NCBI GenBank assembly: GCA_965644295.1
Contig: CBFFRP010000400.1
Location: 124,001 to 188,000 of the forward strand
Length of the DNA stretch: 64,000 nucleotides
Direction: 5' to 3'
Source of the DNA: Paraphysomonas bandaiensis
Lineage: Eukaryota > Chrysophyceae
Position numbers and translations under genes: made by a program. Below are positions 47,165-58,625 of this stretch, in pieces. Each line of letters begins with the position of its first letter. The first letter of the stretch is position 1. The notes under the pieces are model-generated. The model was not told the DNA's origin. It was given only the letters and a program-made list of their open reading frames with translations, and did no database searches.

Positions 47165-47422
47165 TATTAGGAGTCATTGAATCACGTATATCTCTTAACG
47201 CGTGAATACAACACACATATACAATGAAATACCAAATAGACTGAATAATTACCAAACTATACATGATACGCGACTGTACAAGATACGCACATGTGTGTGG
47301 TGCTAACGCTCTGCTCAAACGTGTCTTGCTATTATACTATTAGGCCTTATCGTTCCATCTTTATCTCTAATAATATCAAGTATATTCTTACTAAATATTA
47401 AGACTAACCTTAAATCTTATTT
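47165..47422 (+). repeat. 3' LTR of the copia element
   Basis: 258 bp, preceded by the polypurine tract and followed by the ATATC target duplication. Confidence 0.93.
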
Positions 47423-47559
47423 ATATCATCTACTACCAGGGCTGTGGAACAATTACTTGGTTTTCAATTGTCAATTATTAGTAACCGTTAATGGTAGTGG
47501 CATTAATGGCCATTGATGGTATTCCATTCAGCAGTGGCATGTACTGGAACTTGATATAA

Positions 47560-48150
47560 TATATAGAACTAAGTGAATTCTAAACAATGTTCATGCAATT
47601 CTGCAGCTACTCTGTGGCAACTTTGTTCATTATCAGCTGCTTTGTTTTCTGAGCAAGCAAATCGGAATTCCTTATTGATGAAAGATATAAAGACGCTTAA
47701 GAATGCCAGTTTCTTCTATCCGACAGCAATCACGACAAACGTGAAGGACCTGAATTTGCACAGCGTGTTCTGGACAGCGCCGAGGTCACCAAGAGAGCTT
47801 GACTTGGCACCTATGAGTCCATCTACCGCTGCCCGCTGCTTGCTAATAAAAGCACAATCTAATGTTGTTGTTGTTGAGAGGATCTTTAGTCGTGCAAAGT
47901 TGATTCTGACACGTGAGCGTAGAAATATGCATCTAGAATCGTTGTTATTCCTACGAGCCAATTTCATATTGTGTGCTGCTTATGCCCTCCATGAATTCCT
48001 GCAAGCAGATCCAGGTGGGTCAGTGGAGAGCGAAAAGTAGTTGCATTTCGTAGTATGTTACGTAAAACTAAATTAGTAAAAGTAAGAGAGTACCACGCTA
48101 TCTATTATGAGCGGAATTACCTACTTTTAGGTAGCAATGGTAATTAATGG
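47560..48150 (+). pseudogene. hAT transposase C-terminal remnant
   Basis: The frame to 48040 ends with a hAT dimerisation region: PSTAARCLLI, then VVERIFSRAKLILTRERRNM and LESLLFLRANF. This corresponds to the SxxxERxFSxxxxxxxxxRxxL pattern of the family. No catalytic core or start codon precedes it, so only the C-terminal part survives. A more decayed copy of the same sequence lies at about 59515-59905, and similarity continues past the stop. Confidence 0.75.
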
Positions 48151-48741
48151 TTAAGTCGGTGTAATCTTGAAACCTGGTAAAGTGATTTCACCAGGTTTCA
48201 TATATATATATATGGAAAATAATAGTAGGACAGCTAATAATAGTCATTGCAATATTATAATTGATCAAAAAAATTGTAATTAATATGTCCAGAGCATTGT
48301 GGAGGCTCTCATCAGTGACAAGGAGAACGGAAAAATTTAGCTATTGCTTTTATCGATAACAATTCAGTGAACCTTATGTGCAAATAATTATTCTACCAGC
48401 AATCTAACAGGCATAAGATGTTTGGTGATGCAGCTACTTTCTTGGTTACCCGTTCTTCCTTGATCTGCTGGAGTTCTAAAGCAGCATCAACAGACAGGTA
48501 GCAATTAAAATGTAAAAATGCGGAAAAAGTGAGTTGACGCAGTAAATTGTATAATTGAAAGCTTTTGGTTGTATTGCACCGCCTTCCCTCATTTATCATT
48601 TCTAGTGAAGAGTTCGCTGAGTAAATTTTAAAGATCTGCCCGTTTACCCACAAACAGCGTTTTCTACAAGATAATTGAAAGTTTATTATCGTTCACACAC
48701 TGAATACAAAAGAATACAACCACACAATTCGCTAGCATACG
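48151..48741. other. Spacer, possible BED-finger remnant
   Basis: A hairpin (GAAACCTGGT ... ACCAGGTTTC) lies at about 48168-48202. A minus-strand frame at 48653-48393 contains CNTTKSFQLYNLLRQL, faintly like a BED finger of a hAT transposase. This is too weak for a gene call. Confidence 0.3.
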
Positions 48742-49827
48742 TTAGCATATATTTCGTTTTTTACCTATGAAATATACACCAGTGAAGTTTCTACCATTTA
48801 CACTAAATGACCTCACATCTTTACCTCGCTTCTCATAAAGAGAATCAAACCCAGATAAAAAAGAATCAACTACACTCTCCCGAACACGTATCGGGTGTAG
48901 CAATGCGTCTAAGTCAAGTACATCAGGAGGAGTGTAATTATCCCACCACCTCTCATGAAAAATCAGTGTTCCACCAGGCTTTAAAGCGTTGTACGTATTG
49001 CGCAGTACTTTCACTGCGTTCTCCACATGCTCCAGAACATTCACAATCATCAAAGCGTCAAATGATTCGAACATTAAATCCAAATGTTCGGCTCCAGCGT
49101 TAATAATTGTTGCCCCGCCAGGAGCAATGTTATTCACTCGGCCCGTTCTATAGGGACAGCTCTTGACATGTGCCGCGTAGCTAAGTGCATTAGGGTCCAG
49201 CAGCACATACCGTGATACACTATAATTACGTTCTTGAAGCATACCTAATGACTGCGTCCATGGACCAGCACCAACTTCAATAAAAGATCCTAAATTACTG
49301 CCATCTGGAGCCACTGCTTTATAGCCATTAAAATCTACCTTGTGCTCTTCTACTCTATCACCGACAGACGAATCGACATCGATGGATGCAATATCCCACA
49401 AAGCAGCCTCTGCTTCACGAGCAAGATTCCAGCGACTAGGAGACACAGCCCATACACCATCAGACGTATAAAAACATTTATCGTTTTTATTAACATGATC
49501 AGATTGTGTGAAATCATTTGTTTTTATTGTACAAGATGGACCACTCCATCCAGGTAAACAAAAACATTTTCCTAATAAGTTTTCACCATTACCATTGCAA
49601 TGATTACTTATGCATTTATGTCCTCTTGTATGTCCCTTTTCAATCCTTATATTCGAATCTTTCCATCCATATATTGATATATGATGAAGTATAAATTCAG
49701 GTGAACAGATTGAATGATGAGATGTATGATCATATCGTTTTATTATACATTTATTTATAAAATTAGCTGTTGTATATGTAGTGAATATAGATATGAATAG
49801 AGTGTGTATGAATTGAATATATCGCAT
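48742..49827 (-). CDS. Secreted or luminal EGF-like plus SAM-dependent methyltransferase protein
   Basis: A single 361-residue frame. A signal peptide (hydrophobic residues about 5-20) is followed by an EGF-like module, residues about 68-100 (CISNHCNGNG ... GKCFCLPGWSGPSC), and then a class I methyltransferase, residues about 180-360. In the latter FIEVGAGPW is the SAM-binding motif I, YVLLDPNALSY motif II, and LMIVNVLEHVENAV followed by LKPGGTLIFHERW motifs IV to VI. The topology puts the enzyme in the ER/Golgi or outside the cell, so a glycan or secreted protein is the likely substrate. Small EGF modules beside glycan-modifying domains are known; this particular pairing is not familiar to me. 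No intron seen. Confidence 0.8.
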   Translation of the reverse strand: MRYIQFIHTLFISIFTTYTTANFINKCIIKRYDHTSHHSICSPEFILHHISIYGWKDSNIRIEKGHTRGHKCISNHCNGNGENLLGKCFCLPGWSGPSCTIKTNDFTQSDHVNKNDKCFYTSDGVWAVSPSRWNLAREAEAALWDIASIDVDSSVGDRVEEHKVDFNGYKAVAPDGSNLGSFIEVGAGPWTQSLGMLQERNYSVSRYVLLDPNALSYAAHVKSCPYRTGRVNNIAPGGATIINAGAEHLDLMFESFDALMIVNVLEHVENAVKVLRNTYNALKPGGTLIFHERWWDNYTPPDVLDLDALLHPIRVRESVVDSFLSGFDSLYEKRGKDVRSFSVNGRNFTGVYFIGKKRNIC

Positions 49828-49971
49828 TAGATATGAGATCCAGTGATTACTATGGGCGAATGTAACGGTGTTACTATGGTAGGATAGAGAGATAATAAGA
49901 GGGATGGTATGGATAGAAGGAATAAGAAGGATGGATGATAGTGCTGAGATATGATAGAGTGCATGTGCGTA

Positions 49972-50110
49972 TCGGCATCATTTGTATATTTGTTGAAGGA
50001 TGCCTCTAATATTGAGACAATAATTATGTACATTCCATCCGTAGTTGTATTGCAGTTCTATAGAATATATTTGCCTCAATATATTTCCGAAAAATAAGAT
50101 ACTGACTGCC
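49972..50110 (+). mobile_element. MITE-like repeat, family A, copy 3
   Basis: Starts TCGGCATCATTTGTAT, contains the shared GATGCCTCTAATATTGAGAC core and ends CCGAAAAATAAGATACTGAC. Lies directly beside a CATA microsatellite. Confidence 0.6.
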
Positions 50111-50120
50111 CATACGTGCT

Positions 50121-50207
50121 ACATACATACATACATACATATACACAAATACATATACATACATACATACATACATACATACATACATACATACATACAT
50201 ACATACA

Positions 50208-50239
<32 letters not shown>

Positions 50240-50325
50240 CATACATACATACATACATACATACATACATACATACATACATACATACATACATACATAC
50301 ATACATACATACATACATACATACA

Positions 50326-50354
<29 letters not shown>
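50121..50354. repeat. CATA tetranucleotide microsatellite with bordering hairpin
   Basis: (CATA)n with a few CACAAATA/TATACA interruptions. Twenty-seven bp downstream lies the hairpin at 50381-50417. Confidence 0.97.
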
Positions 50355-50356
<2 letters not shown>

Positions 50357-50380
50357 GTTACGACCCGTGAGAAAAATGTG

Positions 50381-50417
50381 CCAGTCGATGAACTGGCAGT
50401 GCCAGTTCATCGACTGG
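50381..50417. repeat. 37-bp perfect inverted repeat (hairpin copy A)
   Basis: Arms CCAGTCGATGAACTGGCA and TGCCAGTTCATCGACTGG flank a single G. The same arms occur at 52795-52830 beside another CATA array. Confidence 0.9.
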
Positions 50418-50579
50418 CAGTTTTTGACTATCACTCAAAAACCCACCAAGAAAGTGAGCCCGTCAGTGAAGTGGCTTATCCAGCCGTGTTTTTTTTCATT
50501 CCACCCACATACCATCGTAAGATATCGTAGTTGATGATTATCGCTCAATGCAACAGCCTGATAGTAATATAAGTGCTAC

Positions 50580-51430
50580 ATATATCATTGTATCAAACAA
50601 GAAGGAATGACATCGGTGGTTAAAACTGTCTCATCAGGGAGCACTGTACGACCAGAAGTTGCATCGTCAGTAGACGACAACACTAGATCTATCACTGATT
50701 CCATTAAAATTGAAGAACACAAACGACTGTTCTATCTGAATGCACAAAACGCTTTCGCAAATTCAATTAAAATTTTCTCTCAGTCGAAATACCTTGAGAT
50801 CGTCGAGTCGATGAAATCATTTGACTCCAAGCCTCATAGGAACCGCTCCTGTCTAGACTACCGATGGCTCCTGTTGCAGTATTGGTAAATGAGCACGGTG
50901 ATACTCCATCAAGAGGGGCGAAAAGTAAAGCAGTGAGTGCCGCACTAGCTGAACAATGCGAAAGGATGAAAAGATTTTCCACGTCTGGCACTCCAACCGA
51001 TGAGGCGGAAGTCCTACAGGTGGGTAGTGTTGTTTTAGTCAAACCACATCAGGTGGACCGAGGACAAGTTGATGAAATCAGGTTTCCAGTTGTTGTTGTT
51101 GAGGTTACCCCCAATGAATTACTTCGTCTGTACGCTCCCGGGGGAGTTTAAACTCGTGTTATAACCGATCAGATCTGATTCACGAGCCAAATAAGACCCC
51201 TGCTTCATACCAACGTCATCTTGGAAACTATGAGAACTGGAGAAATTCGAAGACTATATCAGAGAGAGAAGCTGCAACTATGTTTTCTCCATCCCTTGGA
51301 CAGGGGTTTAGTAATTGTAGTTGCAAGGGTAAGTGCAACAGTAATAAATGTGTGTGCAAGAAGAATGGATTTCTCTGTAACTAGGTGCCACAAAAGCAAT
51401 TTGCTTGCGTATTGTAACAAGTAGTTGGTG
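50580..51430 (+). pseudogene. Internally deleted KRBA2/Ginger-like integrase-type transposase remnant
   Basis: The N-terminal piece (50607-50888) has KYLEIVESMKS followed by CLDYRWLL, like the KYxEIxxxL...DYRLLKKY start of KRBA2/SCAND3-related proteins. The next frame (50864-51151) gives the post-integrase region with VGSVVLVKPHQVDRGQVDE. A third frame ends with a Cys-rich module (GQGFSNCSCKGKCNSN, KCVCKKNGFLCN), interrupted by a stop just before RCHKSN. The integrase core between the first two pieces is missing. It is a dead deletion derivative. Confidence 0.6.
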
Positions 51431-52794
51431 CCATAGTAAACTACAGACTACTACTTAACTGAGTAGAAAAACAACCTTAACAAGTAACATGAATCTTATT
51501 TGGTACTGGTTGCATGAATCTTATTAGCAACTAGTGATATATAAATCGCTATTTATTAACATCATCAGTACATCAGCTCTAAGTATTTTAGTAGCTATTT
51601 ACCTTAATATTGTGTCCACTGTCTGCAGATGATATATGTAATGAATAGAGTGTAGAAAGCCTATCACATAATAGCCATATTATTGAGTAGATCTTGATTC
51701 ATATAGAGTCGATATTCATAATAATTGTACATATTCAAACATGGAATATGTACAAGCGAAAGCATATACAATAGAGAGCTCATAGTATAAAATAACCCGA
51801 TAGCTGGTTACTACAAGTAACATGAATATTATTTGCTACTAGTGATATAAACTAACATCACTAGTACATCAGTTATAACTAATGTAATCAGTTGTTATCG
51901 TACAGCCTATAAGGAGTATCCGCTGTCATCATATATGTAATGAATATAGAGTATCATCTGTACAATAGTACTACATTAATTAAAAACATCAGTATATCAG
52001 TTATAAGTAATTTAGTCACTATTTACCTTGTTATCGTGTCCACTGTATGGGGAAGTGGACCAACTAATGTCCCCCAGGGACACAGCACTCTGCAGTTGAT
52101 GTAACGCACATACTGGAAGAATTCCTCACCACGGGTTAATGGCACCGTCGAAGATCCGATGCGAACTTACTCACAGACATTGGTCCAAAGCTAGGAGATA
52201 TTACAGACCCCAACCACCAATGGGACCTACATCAATACATCCTCAGGCGAGACAGCACGTACGCTACACAAACGCAGCGAGACCCGCAGTGGAACGAGGC
52301 TCCCACACAAACTCCATCCAATCCGCACCCATAACTCCCCTAACACTACATCTCTTTCCCAGACCGCATACGCGAAACGGTATACGTCTGGAACAAATCC
52401 TATGCAATGGGAAGAAATCGAGTCAAAAGCAAAACCGGGAATGACCAGACAACAGCTGCCGCATGCATAGACTGTAGAATCACCAATCAGAGAATATGAC
52501 AAACCAAGTTAGTAAGACTATACATAGCTTCTAGTCACAACCGTTCCCATGTAAAAATAAGATATTCTTATGTCTTATCCATGCTCTCATGAAGAAGGAA
52601 GTAGCACTGAAGAGGGATACAGATATCTATCTTGATACTGAAGGCTGGTAGGCTGGAATAGCATCTTGTGGGCTAATAATCAGGAGCTCTTATGATACTA
52701 GTTATGAGATGCTGTCTACGCTGGGAATCCGAGTGGACTTGCTGTATACTTGACTGTATTTCCCGTATATCGTTTCCTTTCAACATCATCAAAC
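51431..52794. other. Spacer with diverged repeats
   Basis: Three diverged copies of a segment containing ACAAGTAACATGAAT, ACATCAGTTATAAGTAAT and GTGTCCACTGT lie at about 51480-51660, 51805-51960 and 51985-52050. An open stretch of about 100 codons at 52139-52444 encodes nothing I recognise; the frame read NLLTDIGPKLGDITDPNHQW may be an old retroelement fragment. Confidence 0.4.
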
Positions 52795-52830
52795 CAGTCG
52801 ATGAACTGGCAGCTGCCAGTTCATCGACTG
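52795..52830. repeat. 36-bp perfect palindrome (hairpin copy B)
   Basis: CAGTCGATGAACTGGCAG followed by its exact reverse complement, directly abutting the CATA array that starts at 52831. Confidence 0.92.
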
Positions 52831-53132
52831 CATACATACATACATACATACATACATACATACATACATACATACATACATACATACATACATACATACA
52901 TACATACATACATACATACATACATACATACATACATACATACCTACCTACCTACCTACCTACCTACCTACCTACCTACCTACCTACCTACCTACATACA
53001 TACATACATACATACATACCTACCTACCTACCTACCTACCTACCTACCTACCTACCTACCTACCTACCTACCTACCTACCTACCTACCTACCTACCTACC
53101 TACCTACCTACCTACATACATACATACATACA

Positions 53133-53164
<32 letters not shown>

Positions 53165-53530
53165 CATACATACATACATACATACATACATACATACATA
53201 CATACATACATACATACATACATACATACATACATACATACATACATACATACATACATACATACATACATACATACATACATACATACATACATACATA
53301 CATACATACATACATACATACATACATACATACATACATACATACATACATACATACATACATACATACATACATACATACATACATACATACATACATA
53401 CATACATACATACATACATACATACATACATACATACATACATACATACATACATACATACATACATACATACATACATACATACATACATACATACATA
53501 CATACATACATACATACACACATACATACA
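52831..53530. repeat. CATA/CCTA compound microsatellite
   Basis: (CATA)n with two internal (CCTA)n blocks at about 52943-52994 and 53019-53114. A single CACA variant is near the end. Long frames of HTYI, LPTY or MYVC repeats through it are by-products. Confidence 0.97.
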
Positions 53531-53649
53531 TATACATGCATATACATGCATATGATCTCATGTTGGTCGTGTTTAGTTCTTAGTATCATCCCATAACTCT
53601 CAATATCATTTATATCCAGTGTAGTCTGATCTGTTGAGGGATTTGGATA

Positions 53650-56600
53650 ATGGGGAATGAGATTACGAAGAAGTATGAGTTACCTGCAGGTGATTATGTA
53701 TGTCTGTGTGTATGTCTGTGTGTGTATGTATGTGTATGGGTTGATATGGAAGGACTCTCATGGAGTATGTGTGTATGTGTTAGTGGTTATATATGCGTGT
53801 ATACATACGTGATTAGTGTATATATGTATGTATGTATATGTATGTATATGTATGTATATGTGTGACACATGTGTCTATATGATATAAGTAACTTATGTAC
53901 AGAGCACAATGCCACTGCTGGACTCTGTCAACTATGGAAGATATATCCTGGCTATAAGATGGCTAAAGATATGACCAAGAGAGAGGTCTCTGTGTGGATA
54001 ATGACTAAAGATGGACTCTCTAAACGTGATCCAATACCTGTAACTGAAAAGAGTCATGTAGAACAAGTCTTTCAGATTATGAAGAAAGATGTATTAACTA
54101 TGAAAGACATGTCTCATGGTGGTATTGTTAAAGTTATTGAGGTATCACTTGTTTAGTAGATATTTTCATGTTAATTTTTAGTTAGGTTGTTGAAGAAGGA
54201 CGAAAAGGTATAGCGTTTGTCACCGAACGGATTGTTTGCTCCCTAGCCGACCTCTTACAACGATTTGAGTCTATACCTGGGCGGTACAGCTGGCATAGCG
54301 TGTATTTGGACCCTAGCGCGACCATAACAGAAGTTGAAATTTCACGGGGTATTCTAAATATAGCCTCTGGACTACAGTACTTGCACAGTGTTAAGCGCCG
54401 ACTCCATCTCAATATTAGTCCCGAAAGTATTGTACTAACTCCAAATGGTCAGTGGAAGCTTTGTGGTCTGGGTTTCTCTCTCAGTATGACTGCTGACGAT
54501 GTGAGGGTTGCGCTACCATACTTTCTGAACCAGTCTAATGCACCCATTCGCCTCGAGCCGGATGTGCGTTACTGTGCACCTGAAGTGACAGAAGGCGGAC
54601 TCTCTCCTGGTGGTAATATTCGTTATGCTTCTATCCCCACTGACATTTTTGCTCTTGGTCTCTTGGGGTTTGAGGTATATCGTTACAACCTTCAAACCGC
54701 AATGCAGGGCAGAACCCATATACCTGTACTTGACGTGAATAATAACAGCATATCTGAGCATTGCTCAAAAGTATTGGATGCCATCGCGAAATTAGACTAC
54801 TCTTCTGTGCCTCTTGCTCTGAGACAAGTGGTAACAGGAATGCTGCAGGCCTCCGCGGCCGCACGTGTATCGGCACTGGATATCATTAACAACCCGTTTT
54901 TCCATTCTGGGGATCTCGCTGTACTGAAGGCTATGGATGAGCTGCCTTCCAAAGATGTGGGTTCCCAAGCATCTAATTTGGCATCCTTACCGTCACAAAT
55001 TAGCCATTTCTCACCCCGCCTAATAGAGAATTCCATACTTCCTGTTGTTTGCTTGATAGGAACGGCAAACCCAGCTATGTGGTCTTACACTCTGCCTGTA
55101 CTGGCTTTCATTTCGTCCAAGATACCCTCGCAGTCATTTCTACGCGTAGCAACACCTGCAATTACCAAGGGACTCGCTGTGTCTGACTTTACAGAAACGA
55201 TATATGCCTTCGTGAAGCATGTAGACCTTTTGCTGGACAATTTTGACATGCAATATTTTCAACAGAATGTCGTCCCAATGCTGTGTAATGGGGTGGATCG
55301 ACAGAGTTCTCCATCTTTACAGGTGTCTGCCATCAAAGTTCTGGTTGACGACAGGGTGCAGAAACATATTGATCAAGATACTTTTCTGACTGAAATAGTG
55401 CCTCGAGTTTGCAAGGAGGCGTGCAAGAATGCAGACGTCGACGTCAAGGTACGACCGGCTGTAATATACTAGTTTTGTTCCCAGATGTCCAAGTGCATGT
55501 TGTTACCATTAACAGTTGCCTATGTTTTGTTCCCAGATGTCGTTCTTTTTCCTAATTGTGTTCTCTGCAGCTGAGGGCTCTCTATTTGTTGTCAGTTACT
55601 GCCTCTCGATTCGACAGAAACTTCGTCACAAAAAATATATTCCCATCTCTGAAACATATCCTTGAGAAAGCACCTCCACCCCAGGTTTCGATGGCGTGCG
55701 TGGGTGTCTACAGTGCAATGCAGCCGCTTGTAAACTCTGACTCCCTGTGCACTGCTGTTCTTCCAGTTCTCGTGCCTATCTTGGCGGACCGGACACTTAA
55801 CAGAGAGCAGTTTGAACTACTCACGAACCGCATACTGTTCTTTCAGCAGCTTGTATTGACTGACCGTACCAATGAATATAGTATTCCTGAAATACGAGTC
55901 TGGAATAATCAGAAGCCTAAAGGGTACTTCTTCAAGGAAGATGCAGACAAGGCAAAGGGTATAAACAGTGGAATGATAACTCCTCAGGCTCCCCCTCCAC
56001 CCCCACCTGCACCACACAGTTCTTCCAACAGCACAGCCCCCCCCCCTGTACCGTCCAAACCCCCACCTGCTGTCCCATCATCAGCACCTCCTAGCGTGCC
56101 TAATAAGCCACCTAGCGTACCAAGTAAACCACCTAGTGTGCCTAGCAGCGCCCCGTCAAGTTCTCCTCCTCCAGTACCACAGAAACCCCCCAGTATACCT
56201 GCTACGGCCGCCCCTAGCGTTCCCCCGAAGCTTCCTGCTGCTCCTCCTGTTCCAGAAGCTGCTACTTCCGGTTCATCCCTAGCATCATTCTTTTCTTCGT
56301 CGTCTTCGGCCGCCACCACACAGTCTACTGCAGCCTACACTCCTCCCTCAGTACCCTCGCCTGCCCCTGCTACTGCTAATGACCCCAACGACATTGATAT
56401 CGATGACTTCATGTCTTCTTTCAAAAAATCATCCAATACATCTACTAGCGCAACCACGACGTCTGGATCTAGTAATCCACCCCCATTCACCCCTACGATC
56501 CCACCTCCAAAGAGAGCTTCTTACTCGGATAAACCTCAGCAGCAGCCTGTGCAACAGTCAGGTGGATGGGGAGCGGGGGGTATGGATATGTTTGGTGATA

Positions 56601-57121
56601 TGACACTCTCTCAGCACTCAAACTCATCGGCTGGTAGCTCAAGTGGTATGGGAGGAAATAGCATGCCTGCTGGCGGGGGTTTTAATACAGGCAACATGGG
56701 TGGTAGTGCTAGTGACTCAGCGTCTATAGAAGAGCAGATACGACGTACACAAGCTGAGATCGCCCGTCTTTCTGGCCAGCAGCAAGGTTCAGGGTACGGT
56801 CAGCAAGGGAACATGCAATATAACTCTCAGCCAAATTATAACCAACAACAGTACGGAGGCTATGGGCAGCAACAACAGCAGATGGACTTTTTTGGAATGG
56901 GTTCCCCGTCCTATCCCCAGCAACAACCACAACAGCAGCAGTTTGGGTCGCAAGGCATGGGTTATAACCCTCCTCAGCAGCAGCAGTACTCTCACCAAGC
57001 TTATGGTGGACAATCAGGACAGTCTGGTGGTGGTGGGGGCTATCAGCCACCTTCAATACCGCAACAGCAGCAGCAAAGCAGTAACAATAATGATCCTTTT
57101 GGATTCTTGGACTTTAAGTAG
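53650..57121 (+). CDS. SCYL2: SCY1-like protein 2 (SCYL2/CVAK104-type pseudokinase)
   Basis: Four exons (53650-53689, 53903-54141, 54186-55448 and 55571-57121) give 1030 residues in consistent phase. The N-terminus MGNEITKKYELP could be myristoylated. Residues about 15-330 are a kinase fold with broken motifs: LHLNISPESI replaces HRDxxxxN and LCGLGFS replaces DFG, the hallmark of SCYL pseudokinases. A helical HEAT-like region (about 330-570) contains LLDNFDMQYFQQNVVPML and LRALYLLSVTASRF. The last 350 residues are low complexity: Pro-rich (PSKPPSVPSKPP), then Gly/Gln-rich, ending NNDPFGFLDFK with a DPF motif of the AP-2-binding type. Family members act in clathrin-dependent traffic between trans-Golgi network and endosomes. 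The first exon is only 40 nt. Domain order and length agree with the family; the role is by homology. Confidence 0.9.
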
Positions 57122-58019
57122 TTGGATGAGTATGGCCGATCAATAATAGTAGTTATTATAGGAATGTGATCTAATTAGAAGATAAGTTTTATAACTACTA
57201 ATGAAGTTTGCAGTAAATATTTATCGTCGTACTGTGTTCAAATGTAGCGTATGCTGAAGAAAAATTACTATACGTAGATATTACATATCACTGAAGTGGA
57301 AAATATTTCTCAGCGCCCAAAATATATAATAATATTTAGTACTGGTCATTAAAATAATATTATTATATATTTTTGCTGGCAATATATTGTTATTCCCATT
57401 TTGTCTAAAAAATTCTTTATTTTGACCTAAATTAAGATCAACAGAACGCTCATAATAGCATCGGGAAAATATAGACTTCTACAGAAACACTTCTACCTTC
57501 ATTATGATATTCACAGTCATAAGTCATAAGTACACTGTAATATTACCTATAATAGATTATAGAGAAACCACAACGATGAGTTAACTTTAAAAAGCAGATC
57601 ATCAAACACTCCAAGTTTTAATCCATCCTTTTCTTCGTCTGATATGAAGATCATAATAATATTATGTGCAAGCAATTTATCTTCATAACCTCCTGGGCTT
57701 CGAAACAACTTCAAGAATATTACAGAAGAGTTTAAGTGTCATATATGATGTATTATGATATTATATACTGAATAGGTGATTAAGAGCAGTGGCTCCCAGT
57801 TCTTTCAGGGTCAGTTCGTGCTTATCAGGATATTGTGTGTGCTTCGTATCGCGTAGACACACCATTCTAATCAAGTGCACTAGTAGAGGTTAAGAGTGTT
57901 GGATATAAATGTGATGATGGTGTGCTATATTATAGCATTTTGGGTATAGTGAATGTCTATTTATTAGAAATAGGCGTGTAAGAGCCAGAACTTATGCGGA
58001 ATTGCAATTTAACTAAATT

Positions 58020-58115
58020 GTGCTTAATTCTGATATCCTACTATGTTCAATTAGCGCTACGACAGCTACTTGTGCGTCACCGCAAGCACCAAGGTGCAAC
58101 CACTTTCGCTCTTTC
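58020..58115 (-). repeat. Interspersed repeat family B, minus copy
   Basis: The reverse complement carries GGTTGCACCTTGGTGCTTGC and GACGCACAAGTAGCTGTCGT, matching copies at about 24315-24440, 24605-24710 and 58478-58625. Confidence 0.6.
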
Positions 58116-58477
58116 TGTCCTGAAGGTGAACTATCCTTCACTAGGTAGCCAAATACCCGGCTACCCTTGAGGTGGGCCATTCCCGGATGCCTCCTCATTC
58201 GTCGAGGCCCAAGCACGTCTACACAAGTCACACTTATTAGTGTCCCTTGCACCACACAAGCATTTGGCTGTGAGTGGGCAGAACAATATCTGGTGACTGT
58301 ATGCGCGGCTCACGTTTCTTTCCTGGAGAAATGTTTCCGGTACTTATCCCCCATAGTCCGACTGTGTTGAGAGATGGAATACTAGGATGTAAGAGTTAAG
58401 GACTAGCTAGTAAAATTGTTTTTGCTTCATTAATGTAACATTAGTTCTGAGCTAATAATACGATATTCACGACAACT

Positions 58478-58625
58478 TGGTGGTTCGGGCGACGCACAAG
58501 CAGCTGTCGTAGCGCTAAATAGTAGAATAACAGAGTTAAGCTTAAGTTAGTTAAATTGCAATGCTACATTCGTAGCGCTACATAGTAGAATAACAGAGTT
58601 AAGCTTAAGTTAGTTAAATTGCGAT
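58478..58625 (+). repeat. Interspersed repeat family B with internal tandem duplication
   Basis: The core GACGCACAAGCAGCTGTCGT is followed by a unit of about 60 bp (containing GTAGAATAACAGAGTTAAGC) that occurs twice in tandem. Confidence 0.6.

Larger units (their letters stand above)
41797..47422 (+). mobile_element. Full-length Ty1/copia LTR retrotransposon
   Basis: 5626 bp with 258-bp LTRs (41797-42054 and 47165-47422) that look identical by eye, flanked by a 5-bp target duplication ATATC (41792-41796 and 47423-47427). A PBS-like TGGCAGCGG (42055-42063) follows the 5' LTR, and a polypurine tract GAGGGGGAG (47156-47164) precedes the 3' LTR. The single uninterrupted gag-pol frame and identical LTRs point to a recent insertion. 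LTR termini (TATTAG...TTATTT) are not the usual TG...CA. Confidence 0.95.

Noticed and set aside
52692-53589. Frames up to 287 codons of HTYI/LPTY/MYVC repeats
   Set aside because: Same reason: CATA and CCTA microsatellite.
55984-56319. Antisense Gly-rich frame in the SCYL2 gene
   Set aside because: Complement of the proline-rich coding region.
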